Notes: generated by a model not told the origin, from the letters alone. A DNA stretch of 64,000 nt from Bacillus ndiopicus (GCF_000612805.1 NZ_HG964405.1:319963-383962); one strand, 5' to 3'; shown: positions 10,025-19,774, numbered from the stretch's first letter. Numbers and translations: made by a program.

Positions 10025-10900
10025 ATGATTTTGAATAACCAACTCATTGTTGAAAATATCCAATATAATTATGCAAAGAAAAATATACTTCAGGATGTTT
10101 CGTTTACTTGTTCAAATGGTATTATTGCACTACTTGGTAACAATGGTGCGGGCAAATCGACCATTATGAAAATCATAGCAGGTATGATGAAACCAGCAAA
10201 AGGGAAAGTGCTATTAAACAATCAATCAATTTTAACTAGTCAAAATTACCCCATTCATAAAATTGGTTATTTGCCACAGGATTTTGATATTTATGGAAAT
10301 GTGAGTGGCTATGATTTTCTTTCCTATGTATACGATATTAAAAAATTAAAACAACCAAGTAAAAAGCAAGTGTTGGATGAACTAATTGCAAAGTTTAATT
10401 TAGAGGAAGTAATTTATAAAAAATTCTCATCCTATTCAGGTGGCTATAAAAGACGATTAGGTATAGCCCAAGCAGTGCTTGGCGAGCCGAAGCTGATTAT
10501 TATTGACGAGCCTTCTGTTGGACTTGACCCTATACAAAGGATTGAATTTAGAAGTTATTTAGCCGAAATTAGCCGTACTGCTATTACGTTAATTTCTACA
10601 CATATAATAGAAGACGTTGAGTTATATAGTGATGAAATACTTATTTTACGTGAGCAACATATTCAATTTCAAGGAAGTGTGGAGCAGTTGATTCAGCTGA
10701 GTACGCCACATATTTATAGTGCAAATGTCCAAGTAGATGAACTAATTGCGTTTAAAAAGAAGGTTAGAACCATTGAGGAAAAGCGCATTTCGGATACGTT
10801 GATTAAAGTAAAATTCATCAACAATCAAGGTGAGACATTTGGAAATAAAGAGAAGGAGATTTCTTTAGAAAATGCTTATGTTTACTTCCAAAATAAATGA
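10025..10900 (+). CDS. ABC transporter ATP-binding protein
   Basis: The 291-residue ATPase has Walker A GNNGAGKS, the signature region YSGGYKRRLGIAQA, Walker B LIIIDEPSVGLD and the STH switch. It would power the two flanking permeases at the membrane. ATG 10025 follows AAAAGGGG. The last 29 bp overlap the next permease gene, so the two are probably translated together. Substrate unknown; this ATPase type often serves exporters or self-protection pumps. Confidence 0.93.
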   Translation: MILNNQLIVENIQYNYAKKNILQDVSFTCSNGIIALLGNNGAGKSTIMKIIAGMMKPAKGKVLLNNQSILTSQNYPIHKIGYLPQDFDIYGNVSGYDFLSYVYDIKKLKQPSKKQVLDELIAKFNLEEVIYKKFSSYSGGYKRRLGIAQAVLGEPKLIIIDEPSVGLDPIQRIEFRSYLAEISRTAITLISTHIIEDVELYSDEILILREQHIQFQGSVEQLIQLSTPHIYSANVQVDELIAFKKKVRTIEEKRISDTLIKVKFINNQGETFGNKEKEISLENAYVYFQNK

Positions 10901-11573
10901 ATCCTTTATTCAATTTTATGATACGAAAAAACGTCTATTAAAAATAATGGGAGCTATTTTCGTAATTTATTTCCTACATGCATTCTTTATGCCCGCACTG
11001 CCTAATTATTTCGAATATTTACATGAAAAATATTCGCTTGCTGGTATTGATAATATTTATGAATACACTTTACCAGTCATCAGCATGTTGCTCATGTTCT
11101 TTGCCTTTGTCTCTGATTATACGAAAAAAAAATATGAGTTGTTGACATTTTATAATGCTTCTTCTTTTAATTCGATAATGCTATTCAGGTGGTTGTATAT
11201 TGCTATTCCTATGAATGTGATTATTGTTGTTACAGCTCCCTTTTACTACCGTTCTATTGCTTTTTTAGATGTGCAGAGCCTTTATTTGAGCATACGCTTT
11301 ATTCCAAATGTTCTATTTGTTACAGCGCTTTTTTTGCTTTGTATGACAATGACTAAAAATGGCTATGCTGCTTTAGTGGTTACATCAACCTATCTATTGC
11401 TAGATATTTTATCATCAGCCCGCATTTTTAAAATAGTTTCACTTGGTGCAAACTCCTATAACTACTATTATAGTATTTCACCTACTTATTATCTGATTAA
11501 TCGTCTTCTGCTCGTTGTTTTAAGTCTTTTATTTATTTATGTTGCATGTAAAAAATCCTCGAAAGTTAGATAG
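10872..11573 (+). CDS. ABC transporter permease
   Basis: The 233-residue protein has about six hydrophobic segments and no recognisable soluble domain. It overlaps the ATPase gene by 29 bp. GAAGGAG lies about 13 nt before ATG 10872, farther than usual, which fits coupled translation. Together with the 511-residue permease it would form the membrane part of one transporter. Family not recognised beyond ABC-2-like membrane topology. Confidence 0.75.
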   Translation: MLMFTSKINESFIQFYDTKKRLLKIMGAIFVIYFLHAFFMPALPNYFEYLHEKYSLAGIDNIYEYTLPVISMLLMFFAFVSDYTKKKYELLTFYNASSFNSIMLFRWLYIAIPMNVIIVVTAPFYYRSIAFLDVQSLYLSIRFIPNVLFVTALFLLCMTMTKNGYAALVVTSTYLLLDILSSARIFKIVSLGANSYNYYYSISPTYYLINRLLLVVLSLLFIYVACKKSSKVR

Positions 11574-11600
11574 TAAACGGGCAGTAGGAGAAGTTAGTCT

Positions 11601-11630
11601 TTGCAAGAACACTTTGAATTGTAATATAAT
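11601..11630 (+). promoter_or_regulatory. Sigma-A promoter at the hemL-tail junction
   Basis: TTGCAA, 18 nt, perfect TATAAT, ending 2 bp before the duplicated hemL tail. It would transcribe the tail remnant and the hydrolase gene. Confidence 0.5.
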
Positions 11631-11632
11631 AA

Positions 11633-11773
11633 TTCAAATCAATGGCGGAGGAAGGGATTTTCCTACCACCATCCCAATTTGAAGGTATGTTTATTTCAAC
11701 AGCTCACATGGAGGAGCATATTGCAAAAACCGTGGATGCATTCCATAATGTATTTGCGAAGTTGGCAAAATAA
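11633..11773 (+). pseudogene. Duplicated 3' end of hemL
   Basis: These 141 bp align without gaps to 7399-7539, the end of hemL, with nine mismatches. The reading frame is open and would read [15 protein letters not shown] onward to the same stop position, with three amino-acid changes and otherwise silent ones. It has no promoter-proximal part of the gene. The hydrolase ribosome site begins 3 bp after its stop, as if hemL once ended here next to the hydrolase. It is best read as the displaced original end, or a donor-derived copy, of hemL. Confidence 0.9.
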
Positions 11774-11787
11774 CTGGAGAGGTCATC

Positions 11788-12588
11788 ATGGACTTACAAC
11801 ATAAAACTTTTCATAATAAGGGCTGTGACATACACTATTGGCACAAGCTAGGTAGCTCAGCAGATTACGTTATTTTTTTACATGGTGCAGGTTGCGACCA
11901 TCGAATGTTTGAGTCGCAGCTATCAATTTTCGATGATTCTTTCAATGTACTATTATGGGATGCGCGTGGTCATGGTTTGTCGAAGCTTCAGGACAATCAA
12001 AAATTTAGCTTCGAAGACATGGTTGACGATTTCTTTAAGCTTTGTGAAAAACAGCAAATTACGAATGCTATATTGATTGGGCAGTCGATGGGCGGGAATC
12101 TTGCTCAGGAAATTTTGTTTAGAGAGCCAAACCTTGTAGCCAAGCTTATTTTGATTGACTGTACACGCAATACCGGCAAACTAACCTTATCAGAAAAGCT
12201 AATGTTAAAGCTAAGTAAGCCCATCTTTTACTGTTATCCATGGCAGACACTTATCCGACAAAGTGCAGAGGCTTGTGGGAACGATGAGGCTGTCAAAGCA
12301 TACGTAAGAAATTGCCTTGTGCAAATGAAAAAGAAAGATTTCATAGATGTGGTGATGTCTCTTATGACTTGTTTACGTGAAGATGAAGCATATCGCTTTC
12401 CAAAGCCTGTATTGTTACTTTGTGGAGAAGATGACCGTTCAGGGAATATTCGCAAAATCGTAGCTCCATGGGCTGACAGTGACGCTAACTGTACATTGTT
12501 GATGATTGAAAAAGCTGGACATAATGCTAATCAGGACAATCCAACTGCGGTGAACAAAGCAATTGCTAGTTTTTTAACAGCTCCTTAA
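11788..12588 (+). CDS. Alpha/beta hydrolase
   Basis: The 266-residue protein has the oxyanion-loop segment FLHGAGCDHRMFE, the nucleophile elbow GQSMGG, an acid in CGEDDRSG and the catalytic histidine in KAGHNAN. That is a complete Ser-Asp-His set of the alpha/beta hydrolase fold. It has no signal peptide, so it is cytoplasmic. Substrate unknown. It starts 14 bp after the duplicated hemL tail with GGAGAGG upstream, and a terminator follows. Confidence 0.9.
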   Translation: MDLQHKTFHNKGCDIHYWHKLGSSADYVIFLHGAGCDHRMFESQLSIFDDSFNVLLWDARGHGLSKLQDNQKFSFEDMVDDFFKLCEKQQITNAILIGQSMGGNLAQEILFREPNLVAKLILIDCTRNTGKLTLSEKLMLKLSKPIFYCYPWQTLIRQSAEACGNDEAVKAYVRNCLVQMKKKDFIDVVMSLMTCLREDEAYRFPKPVLLLCGEDDRSGNIRKIVAPWADSDANCTLLMIEKAGHNANQDNPTAVNKAIASFLTAP

Positions 12589-12619
12589 ATAAAGAATAAA
12601 TAGAAGCTTAGATAAAAGG

Positions 12620-12656
12620 CTGCTCAGAAAATACAATATTTTCTGGGCAGTTTTGC
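12620..12656 (+). terminator. Terminator after the hydrolase
   Basis: CTGCTCAGAAAATA pairs with TATTTTCTGGGCAG (one G-U), followed by TTTTGCTT. Confidence 0.8.
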
Positions 12657-12821
12657 TTCTAATAATAAATATGCGTTGGAAAGATTTTTTCTTGTGACAA
12701 CTCGTTGCAGAAAACATTTGCTTCTCTGGTAGTCACAATAAACTGACACTCTTTCTCTTCTAACAGCATATCGTGAGGCTTTGCCAAATGCTAAAGTGCC
12801 TTTTTTACTCTGTTAAAATGA

Positions 12822-12851
12822 TTCATTTTTCCCTTCATGAAAACATACAGT
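12822..12851 (+). promoter_or_regulatory. Sigma-E-type sporulation promoter
   Basis: TTCATTTT, 14 nt, CATACAGT. The -10 fits the sigma-E consensus CATACANT fully; the -35 matches GTCATATT at six of eight positions. It ends 22 bp before the SpoVID-like gene. Confidence 0.55.
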
Positions 12852-12873
12852 AAATGATAGAGGAGGGAGAGCA

Positions 12874-13647
12874 ATGAAAACAATTACTTGGGATATGGCG
12901 GAGCAATTTACCTTTCCAGTTGGGCTGGGTGCCTTAGAAGATGTCGTGACGGCACGCGTTACACCGCAGTGGGAGCAAAGTGATGATGGGCAATCGATTC
13001 GACTGACAGGTATTTATCATGTAGCAGCCTCTGTTGCTTTTAATCCAGCACAATCTGTTTCGCAAGCACATGGAACATATATCGAGCATATAGATATTGA
13101 ACAATCAACAGGTTATTTTGAGTATGCTTTACCGCTTGAAGTAGATTTACCAGCGGATAAAGTAACAGGTCCTGTTGAGCTAAAGGTACAAAACTTGAAG
13201 GCTGTGCATGATCAAGCGAGTTGCCAGTTAGTATGGCAAGTAACTTGTGCTTTTACTGACCAAGAGGAGCACAAAACTGTGACCACACAAGTAGTGAAAG
13301 AGGAGTTGGCAGAAGAAATAACAATACAAATTGAAGAATCTTTGCAACCAGTGGCAGCATCTGTACCTACTGTGCAAGAAGAAATTGCGGAGCATGATAA
13401 TGAAACAGCAATACCCGTATATAAAGAAACAGAGAACTCTCTGGACTTACAAGTGGAAGCTGTTGCTCCTCCAGAGATGTCGATTTATAAAGAATCTACC
13501 AGTCATCTAATATCTGCTCACAACGAAGAGCTAGTACAGCAGCCCGAAGCCCAGCAAACGGATACGATATCGCTACAGGATGATTTTTTTGCTGAGCTAA
13601 CGGAAACTTATAGTGTACTGAACGTTTATTCAAATAAAATCGGTTAA
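12874..13647 (+). CDS. SpoVID-like spore coat morphogenesis candidate
   Basis: The 257-residue acidic protein has a beta-rich N-terminal half (to about residue 135) that resembles the SpoVID N-terminal domain in its pattern of strands. A low-complexity Glu/Gln/Thr-rich tail follows. The C-terminal LysM domain of B. subtilis SpoVID is not present. Three things support the call: position between hemL and valS, where spoVID lies in B. subtilis; the sigma-E-type promoter just upstream; and general composition. Sequence similarity by eye is weak. In B. subtilis SpoVID drives coat encasement with SafA, which is also in this window. Confidence 0.5.
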   Translation: MKTITWDMAEQFTFPVGLGALEDVVTARVTPQWEQSDDGQSIRLTGIYHVAASVAFNPAQSVSQAHGTYIEHIDIEQSTGYFEYALPLEVDLPADKVTGPVELKVQNLKAVHDQASCQLVWQVTCAFTDQEEHKTVTTQVVKEELAEEITIQIEESLQPVAASVPTVQEEIAEHDNETAIPVYKETENSLDLQVEAVAPPEMSIYKESTSHLISAHNEELVQQPEAQQTDTISLQDDFFAELTETYSVLNVYSNKIG

Positions 13648-13824
13648 TAATAAATAGGCGAGCAAACCTAAAAAAGCGAGTAAAAATAAATCACCTGTCG
13701 TTGGAACGATAATTGTGCGAACTCCTTGAAAAATAACGACTGGCAAAATAATCGTTCGACAATAGAAACGCGTTTTGCGTAACCATGGAGGTAATAAATA
13801 GGGATTGTAATTTTTCCTACGCAT
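13630..13824 (-). CDS. Small two-segment membrane protein
   Basis: The protein has 64 residues from ATG 13824. AAAGG stands 9 nt upstream; the ATG three codons earlier touches the AAAGG. It has a basic N-terminus with NPYLLPPWLRKTRF, then two hydrophobic segments (about residues 22-36 and 46-62). It converges on the SpoVID-like gene and overlaps its end by 18 bp. I do not recognise the family. Confidence 0.55.
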   Translation of the reverse strand: MRRKNYNPYLLPPWLRKTRFYCRTIILPVVIFQGVRTIIVPTTGDLFLLAFLGLLAYLLLTDFI

Positions 13825-13894
13825 TTTAATCATCCTTTCACTTTATATTTGTTATTACTGATACTATGCTTTCGGTACAGAAAAGATTTGTTGC

Positions 13895-13923
13895 TTGAAA
13901 TTCAGCACTAAATTATATACAAT
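13895..13923 (+). promoter_or_regulatory. valS promoter
   Basis: TTGAAA, 17 nt, TACAAT, placed just before the T-box leader. Confidence 0.6.
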
Positions 13924-13939
13924 ATGTTCAAGCTGAATA

Positions 13940-14203
13940 TTTGATGCAATGAATAGGAAGAGTAAAATGACAACGTTTGTTTAGAGAGGGAGCGGTAGCT
14001 GAAAAGTTCCTACAATACGATCATTTGAATGTAGCCTAGGAGCAGTTTTTGTGAACGTATTTTTTATGCCTTAGCAAAAGCCGGTTAAACACCGTTATTC
14101 GAATTGAGAGCCGATCGCTTTTTGATCGGAATTAAAGGTGGTACCGCGAACAAAATATATGCACTCCTTCGTCCTTTTTATAGGCGAGAGGAGTGTTTTT
14201 TAT
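13940..14203 (+). promoter_or_regulatory. T-box riboswitch leader of valS
   Basis: The leader has the GGAAGAGTAA-like stem I base (about 13950), AGAGAGGGAGC-GGTAGCTGAAA (13983-14003), and the conserved T-box core TAAAGGTGGTACCGCG (14133-14148). A terminator follows (CACTCCTTCGTCC with GGCGAGAGGAGTG, then T-run, 14162-14203). Uncharged tRNA would stabilise the antiterminator and let valS be read. The specifier should be a valine codon; GTA at 14057-14059 is a tentative choice. Confidence 0.9.
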
Positions 14204-14378
14204 TTTCATTTCGTAGGTATGTAAATAGCTGTGAAATGAAAATAAATTCTCAGATTTTTATAGGAGGTTTGCACGTAGCAGGTTAGTTAACCATCTGATG
14301 GTTCTAGATTACCTTCCGCTTGTGAGCCCCCAAAAAATCTTGATGGCAATAAATTTTCAACTTTAGGAGGAATGCAAC

Positions 14379-17024
14379 ATGACAGAACAGCTAACGATGT
14401 CAACAAAGTATGAGCCAAATGCGATTGAAGCAGGTCGCTACGAATGGTGGCTCAAAGGTAAATTTTTCGAGGCGCAGCCAGAGAGTGGGAAAGAGCCTTA
14501 TTCGATTGTTATTCCACCGCCGAACGTAACAGGTAAATTACATTTAGGGCATGCATGGGATACGACTTTACAAGATATTATTATTCGTATGAAGCGTATG
14601 CAGGGCTATGATGCACTTTGGTTACCTGGTATGGACCACGCAGGAATTGCAACACAAGCGAAAGTAGAACAAAAACTGCGTGAAGAAGGCATTACGCGCT
14701 ATGACTTAGGCCGTGAAAAATTCCTTGAAAAAACATGGGAATGGAAAGAAGAATATGCAGGCCATATTCGTGAGCAATGGGCTAAATTAGGTTTAGCTTT
14801 AGACTATTCACGTGAACGCTTTACTTTAGATAAAGGTTTGTCTGATGCAGTAAAAGAAGTATTCGTTCAATTATACGAAAAAGGTTTAATTTACCGCGGC
14901 GAGCGAATTATTAACTGGGACCCGGCGGCAAAAACAGCATTATCGGATATTGAAGTAATTTACAAAGATGTACAAGGTGCATTTTATCATATGAAATACC
15001 CATTAGCAGATGGTTCTGGACATGTAGAAGTAGCGACAACTCGCCCAGAAACAATGCTAGGCGACTCTGGTGTAGCAGTACACCCAGATGATGAACGCTA
15101 CCAGCATTTAATTGGTAAAACAGTTATCTTACCAATCGTAGGACGTGAAATTCCAATTGTTGCAGATGATTATGTTGATAAAGATTTTGGTACTGGAGTT
15201 GTAAAAATGACACCAGCACATGATCCAAACGACTTTGAAGTTGGAAATCGCCACAATCTAGAACGTATTTTAGTAATGAATGAAGATGGCTCCATGAATG
15301 AGCTAGCTGGTAAATACCAAGGTATGGACCGCTTTGAATGCCGTAAGCAAATCGTAGCAGACTTGCAAGAGGCTGGCGTGCTATTTAAAATCGAAGAACA
15401 TATGCACTCTGTAGGTCACTCTGAACGCTCAGGTGCAGTTGTAGAGCCATACTTATCAGCGCAATGGTTTGTAAAAATGCAGCCACTTGCAGATGCATCG
15501 TTAGAGCTACAAAAGGATGAAGCAGGAAAAGTAAATTTCGTACCATCACGCTTTGAAAACACATATTCTCGTTGGATGGAAAATATTCGTGACTGGTGTA
15601 TTTCTCGTCAATTATGGTGGGGTCATCAAATCCCAGCATGGTACCATAACGAAACAGGTGAGATATATGTTGGTAAAGAAGCACCAGCAGATAGTGAAAA
15701 CTGGACACAGGACGAAGACGTTTTAGATACTTGGTTCTCATCAGCTTTATGGCCGTTTTCTACGATGGGCTGGCCGGATGCGACAAATGAAGAATTTAAA
15801 CGTTATTACCCAACAGGTACACTTGTAACAGGCTATGATATTATTTTCTTCTGGGTTTCTCGTATGATATTCCAAGGTCTTGAGTTTACAGGTGAGCGCC
15901 CGTTTAAAGATGTATTAATTCATGGCTTAGTACGTGATGCAGAAGGGCGTAAAATGTCAAAATCACTTGGTAACGGTGTTGATCCAATGGATGTTATCGA
16001 CCAATACGGTGCAGACTCATTACGTTATTTCTTAGCAACAGGTTCATCACCTGGGCAGGATTTACGATATTCAACGGAAAAAGTAGAAGCGACTTGGAAT
16101 TTTGCAAATAAAATTTGGAATGCTTCGCGCTTTGCATTAATGAACATGGAAGGCTTAACATATGATGAAATTGATTTAACAGGTAATTTATCAGTTGCAG
16201 ATAAATGGATTTTATCTCGCTTAAATGACACGATTCTACGTGTAACGACATTGTCAGATAAATATGAGTTCGGTGAAGTAGGACGTGAACTGTACAACTT
16301 TATTTGGGATGACTTCTGTTCTTGGTATATTGAAATGGCAAAATTGCCACTTTACGGTGACGATGAGGCGGCGAAAAAGACAACTCGCTCAGTATTAGCA
16401 CATGTATTAGATCAAACGATGCGTCTATTACATCCATTCATGCCATTTATTACAGAAGAGATTTGGCAGCATTTACCGCATAAAGGCGAATCGATTACAG
16501 TAGCGGCATGGCCAACTGTTAATCCGGCATTTAGCTTTGAACAAGATGAACAAAGCATGAAGCTTCTTATGGATATTATACGTTCAGTACGTAATATCCG
16601 TGCTGAGGTAAATACACCAATGAGCAAAAAAGTAGCGCTTTATGTATCCGCAAAAGATGCAGCAACAGCAGAAGTGCTTGAAGCAAATAAAGCGTATATC
16701 GAAAAATTCTGTAACCCAGAGCAGCTGATTATTGGTCAAAATGTGGATGTACCAGGTCAAACAATGTCAGCAGTTGTAACAGGTGCGGAAGTATTTTTAC
16801 CATTAGCAGGCTTAATTAATGTAGATGAAGAAATTGCACGCCTAGAAAAAGAGCTAGAAAAATGGGCGAAGGAAGTTAAGCTAGTAACAGGTAAGCTGTC
16901 GAATGAAAAATTCGTATCGAAGGCCCCGGAAGCGCTTGTTCAAGCAGAGCGTGAAAAGTTAGCCGACTACGAAGAAAAGCATGCGACGGTTGAAAAACGT
17001 TTAGCGGAATTGAAAAATATGTAA
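14379..17024 (+). CDS. valS: Valyl-tRNA synthetase
   Basis: ValS charges tRNA(Val) and edits misactivated threonine. The 881-residue length is standard. The class I signatures are present: the HIGH-type motif in [15 protein letters not shown] (about residues 45-60) and KMSKS in [14 protein letters not shown] (about residue 525). The C-terminal 70 residues form the family coiled coil. The start follows AGGAGG. Expression is under the T-box leader directly upstream; 175 bp of leader without a gene lies between the T-box terminator and the start. Confidence 0.98.
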   Translation: MTEQLTMSTKYEPNAIEAGRYEWWLKGKFFEAQPESGKEPYSIVIPPPNVTGKLHLGHAWDTTLQDIIIRMKRMQGYDALWLPGMDHAGIATQAKVEQKLREEGITRYDLGREKFLEKTWEWKEEYAGHIREQWAKLGLALDYSRERFTLDKGLSDAVKEVFVQLYEKGLIYRGERIINWDPAAKTALSDIEVIYKDVQGAFYHMKYPLADGSGHVEVATTRPETMLGDSGVAVHPDDERYQHLIGKTVILPIVGREIPIVADDYVDKDFGTGVVKMTPAHDPNDFEVGNRHNLERILVMNEDGSMNELAGKYQGMDRFECRKQIVADLQEAGVLFKIEEHMHSVGHSERSGAVVEPYLSAQWFVKMQPLADASLELQKDEAGKVNFVPSRFENTYSRWMENIRDWCISRQLWWGHQIPAWYHNETGEIYVGKEAPADSENWTQDEDVLDTWFSSALWPFSTMGWPDATNEEFKRYYPTGTLVTGYDIIFFWVSRMIFQGLEFTGERPFKDVLIHGLVRDAEGRKMSKSLGNGVDPMDVIDQYGADSLRYFLATGSSPGQDLRYSTEKVEATWNFANKIWNASRFALMNMEGLTYDEIDLTGNLSVADKWILSRLNDTILRVTTLSDKYEFGEVGRELYNFIWDDFCSWYIEMAKLPLYGDDEAAKKTTRSVLAHVLDQTMRLLHPFMPFITEEIWQHLPHKGESITVAAWPTVNPAFSFEQDEQSMKLLMDIIRSVRNIRAEVNTPMSKKVALYVSAKDAATAEVLEANKAYIEKFCNPEQLIIGQNVDVPGQTMSAVVTGAEVFLPLAGLINVDEEIARLEKELEKWAKEVKLVTGKLSNEKFVSKAPEALVQAEREKLADYEEKHATVEKRLAELKNM

Positions 17025-17030
17025 AATTGA

Positions 17031-17063
17031 AGGGCGACTGATTCGGATTAGTCGCCCTTTTTC
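17031..17063 (+). terminator. valS terminator
   Basis: AGGGCGACT pairs with AGTCGCCCT, followed by TTTTTCT. Confidence 0.85.
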
Positions 17064-17070
17064 TGGAAAC

Positions 17071-17163
17071 GTGGAATAAACCTTGAAAAACGTGGAATAA
17101 AACCGAATAATCGTGGAATAAACTTCGAAAAACATGGAATAAAACTACAAAACACAGAATAAA
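17071..17163 (+). repeat. Five degenerate 21-bp tandem repeats
   Basis: The core GTGGAATAAA recurs at 17071, 17092, 17113, 17134 (ATGGAATAAA) and 17154 (ACAGAATAAA), at 21, 21, 21 and 20 bp. The units fill the gap between the valS terminator and the folC ribosome site. Function unknown. Confidence 0.8.
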
Positions 17164-17178
17164 GATGAGGTGTTAACA

Positions 17179-18441
17179 ATGTTTCAATCGATGCAGCAGT
17201 GCACAGATTTTATTTTTCAATTAAAGGCAAGCAGCTATAAAGGAGCACCTCTTGAATCTACGCAAAAGATTTTAGCGGAACTAGGACATCCAGAGCAAAA
17301 GACAAAATTTATTCATTTTGCTGGCTCTAATGGTAAAGGCTCAACATTAAATGCGACAAGAGAAATTTTAATGGAGCACGGATTAACGGTCGGTGCCTTC
17401 ACTTCACCGCACTTAGAACGAGCAAACGAACGTATTACAATTAATCAGCAAGAAATCTCTGATGAGCAGTTTTTGGGTTATGCTAACGCAGTAGCACATG
17501 CTGTTCATGAACATTTGGACGGACAATTTCCAAGCTTTTTTGAAATTGTAACATTAATTGCGTTACAGCATTTTGCGCATGAGCAAATAGATATTGCGTT
17601 GCTTGAAACAGGTATTGGTGGGCGACTAGATTCGACAAATGTTATTACGCCAGAAGTAAGTGTTATTACGACAATATCGTTAGAGCATACGGATATGTTG
17701 GGGGATACATATGCGCTAATCGCAGCGGAAAAGGCGGGTATTATAAAAAAAGGGAAGCCTGTTGTTGTGGGAGTGGAAAATAAAGAGGCGCTAGAGGTTA
17801 TCCGACAAGTAGCACAGCAGCAGGAAGCGCCTTTTTATCATTTGCATGAAGCATTTCATATTGAGCGCTTAGCAAACGGGGCATTTCACTACAAAGGAGA
17901 TAGTACTATCTCCAATATTCAACCTGCGATGGAAGGGGCACATCAGCAAAATAACGCAGCACTTGCCATTAAAGCAAGTCAGCTTGTACTAGACGAGTTA
18001 CAAGAGGACGCGGTGCGTAAGGCGTTACAGCGCGCAAAATGGCAAGGCCGCTTTGAACGCTTCGGTGAGCAGGTAATTTTAGATGGAGCACATAATTCTG
18101 AAGGAACGACAGCATTAATCCAAACTTTACAACAAGTAGAGCCAACAAAAAAATATCATTTCTTATATGCAGCATTGCAGGATAAAGATCATGGTGTCAG
18201 TATTCGAATGATGGAAAATGTTGCAACAGCTTTGTACTTTACAACAATCCCGATGCCACGTGCCGCTTCAGCTGAAATGCTCGCTGCACAGAGCAACCAT
18301 CCAAATAAGTACATTGTTGAGGATTGGGCGCATTTTTTAGTTGAAAAACAGCTTGCGCAAGATGAATTGCTAATTGTGACAGGCTCCTTATACTTTATTG
18401 GTGAAGTGCGAACATTTTTAAAGACGCGAGGTGTGCAATGA
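17179..18441 (+). CDS. folC: Folylpolyglutamate synthase / dihydrofolate synthase (first copy)
   Basis: FolC adds glutamate to dihydropteroate and/or to reduced folates with ATP. The 420-residue protein has the P-loop GSNGKGST, the LLETGIGGRLDSTNV segment with Mg-binding residues, and ILDGAHNSEGT in the C-terminal domain. ATG 17179 was chosen over GTG 17170 because GAGGTG lies 6 nt before it. It overlaps a second folC paralogue by 4 bp (ATGA). Which copy does which reaction cannot be told by eye. Confidence 0.93.
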   Translation: MFQSMQQCTDFIFQLKASSYKGAPLESTQKILAELGHPEQKTKFIHFAGSNGKGSTLNATREILMEHGLTVGAFTSPHLERANERITINQQEISDEQFLGYANAVAHAVHEHLDGQFPSFFEIVTLIALQHFAHEQIDIALLETGIGGRLDSTNVITPEVSVITTISLEHTDMLGDTYALIAAEKAGIIKKGKPVVVGVENKEALEVIRQVAQQQEAPFYHLHEAFHIERLANGAFHYKGDSTISNIQPAMEGAHQQNNAALAIKASQLVLDELQEDAVRKALQRAKWQGRFERFGEQVILDGAHNSEGTTALIQTLQQVEPTKKYHFLYAALQDKDHGVSIRMMENVATALYFTTIPMPRAASAEMLAAQSNHPNKYIVEDWAHFLVEKQLAQDELLIVTGSLYFIGEVRTFLKTRGVQ

Positions 18442-19673
18442 TTCCAAAGTTTGATGATTATAAATTGCGTTGGCACTTGCCAAGTGATGATGTTATTAAA
18501 CCAGGGCTAGAACGTATTTTGCAGGCGCTTCATCAGCTAGGGCAGCCTCAAAAAGCATTGCAAGTCATGCATTTTGCAGGAACCAATGGTAAAGGCTCGA
18601 CACTAACATTTGTAGAGCAAATAGCACGTGAACATGGTTTAACGGTTGGTAAATTTATGTCACCATGCATTGTTGATGTACATGATCAAATACAAATAAA
18701 TGACCAGCCAATTACTGAAGTACAAATGGACAAGGTTTTTCAACAAATGGCTGCAGCACAATTGCATAATTTATTAACGGATTTTGAGTTGTTGACATGT
18801 GCAGCATTGCTACATTTTCATAATGAACAAGTAGATGTAGTGTTACTAGAAGCTGGTATGGGAGGGCGAGAGGATAGCACGAATGTTATAATGCCAATCG
18901 TTTCGGTAATTCCGAGCATCGCGCTTGAGCATACTAACTTTTTAGGGACGACCCTTGCGCAGATTGCCTCGCATAAAGCTGGCATTATTAAGCATAGTAA
19001 GCCTACTGTTGTTGGGCGTTTGCCACAAGAAGCATATGAAGTCGTAAAGGCAGAGGCAGAGTTACAAAACGCTCCACTTTTTACACTTGGCGAAGCTTTT
19101 GAAGTAGAAGGAACAACATACCGACATTTAGAACGGCAAATTGAAATTAGTCATTTAGAGCGGCGACTGCTCGGTATGCACCAGGGCGATAATATGGCAG
19201 TTGCTATTACCGCCTTCTTAGAAATGGCTTCTACGCTTTCAGTAATGATTGATATAGCTGCGATTCAACGCGGTATATATACAGCGCAGGTACCGGGACG
19301 CTTTGAGCAAGTATTACCGCATGTTTATTTGGATGGTGCGCATAATCCTGCAAGCATTGCCGCACTTGTGCAAACGATACAGCAGCAATTTCCAGATGAA
19401 CGAGTGGAAATTATAATGGGTATGTTAGCTGATAAAGACGTTGCTAAAGCGATTCAGCTATTAGAGCCTGTTGCAAGTAATTTTATTTTTGTTGATTTCA
19501 CGAATCCGCGTGCGATGAGAGCAGAACAGATGCTTGAAATGCCATCAACTGTTAATGGTACTATTATGACATTACAAGAAGTAGCGAATTATTTAAAACA
19601 AGATAATTCGACTAAAGTTGTGACAGGTTCCTTATATTTATTAAGTGAGCTAAGGAATGTTTGCTCGTTGTGA
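18438..19673 (+). CDS. FolC paralogue (second Mur-ligase-family folate enzyme)
   Basis: The 411-residue protein has the same layout as the preceding FolC: P-loop GTNGKGST, LLEAGMGGREDSTNV and YLDGAHNPASI. The two differ enough to be old paralogues rather than a recent duplication. One is probably dihydrofolate synthase and the other folylpolyglutamate synthase, but the sequence does not settle this. Its start codon overlaps the stop of the first copy, so translation is probably coupled. Confidence 0.9.
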   Translation: MIPKFDDYKLRWHLPSDDVIKPGLERILQALHQLGQPQKALQVMHFAGTNGKGSTLTFVEQIAREHGLTVGKFMSPCIVDVHDQIQINDQPITEVQMDKVFQQMAAAQLHNLLTDFELLTCAALLHFHNEQVDVVLLEAGMGGREDSTNVIMPIVSVIPSIALEHTNFLGTTLAQIASHKAGIIKHSKPTVVGRLPQEAYEVVKAEAELQNAPLFTLGEAFEVEGTTYRHLERQIEISHLERRLLGMHQGDNMAVAITAFLEMASTLSVMIDIAAIQRGIYTAQVPGRFEQVLPHVYLDGAHNPASIAALVQTIQQQFPDERVEIIMGMLADKDVAKAIQLLEPVASNFIFVDFTNPRAMRAEQMLEMPSTVNGTIMTLQEVANYLKQDNSTKVVTGSLYLLSELRNVCSL

Positions 19674-19774
19674 AATTTGTAGAAAAGTAGCGAAAACTTT
19701 TTTGGTGAGACTGACAAAAGTCTCGCCTTTTTTCATTGTAAATTTGCTACGGTACTTATAAGGTGGTGAAAAGC

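Noticed and set aside
14104..14286. 60-codon open frame across the T-box
   Set aside because: It overlaps the T-box core and terminator; it is structured RNA, not a gene.
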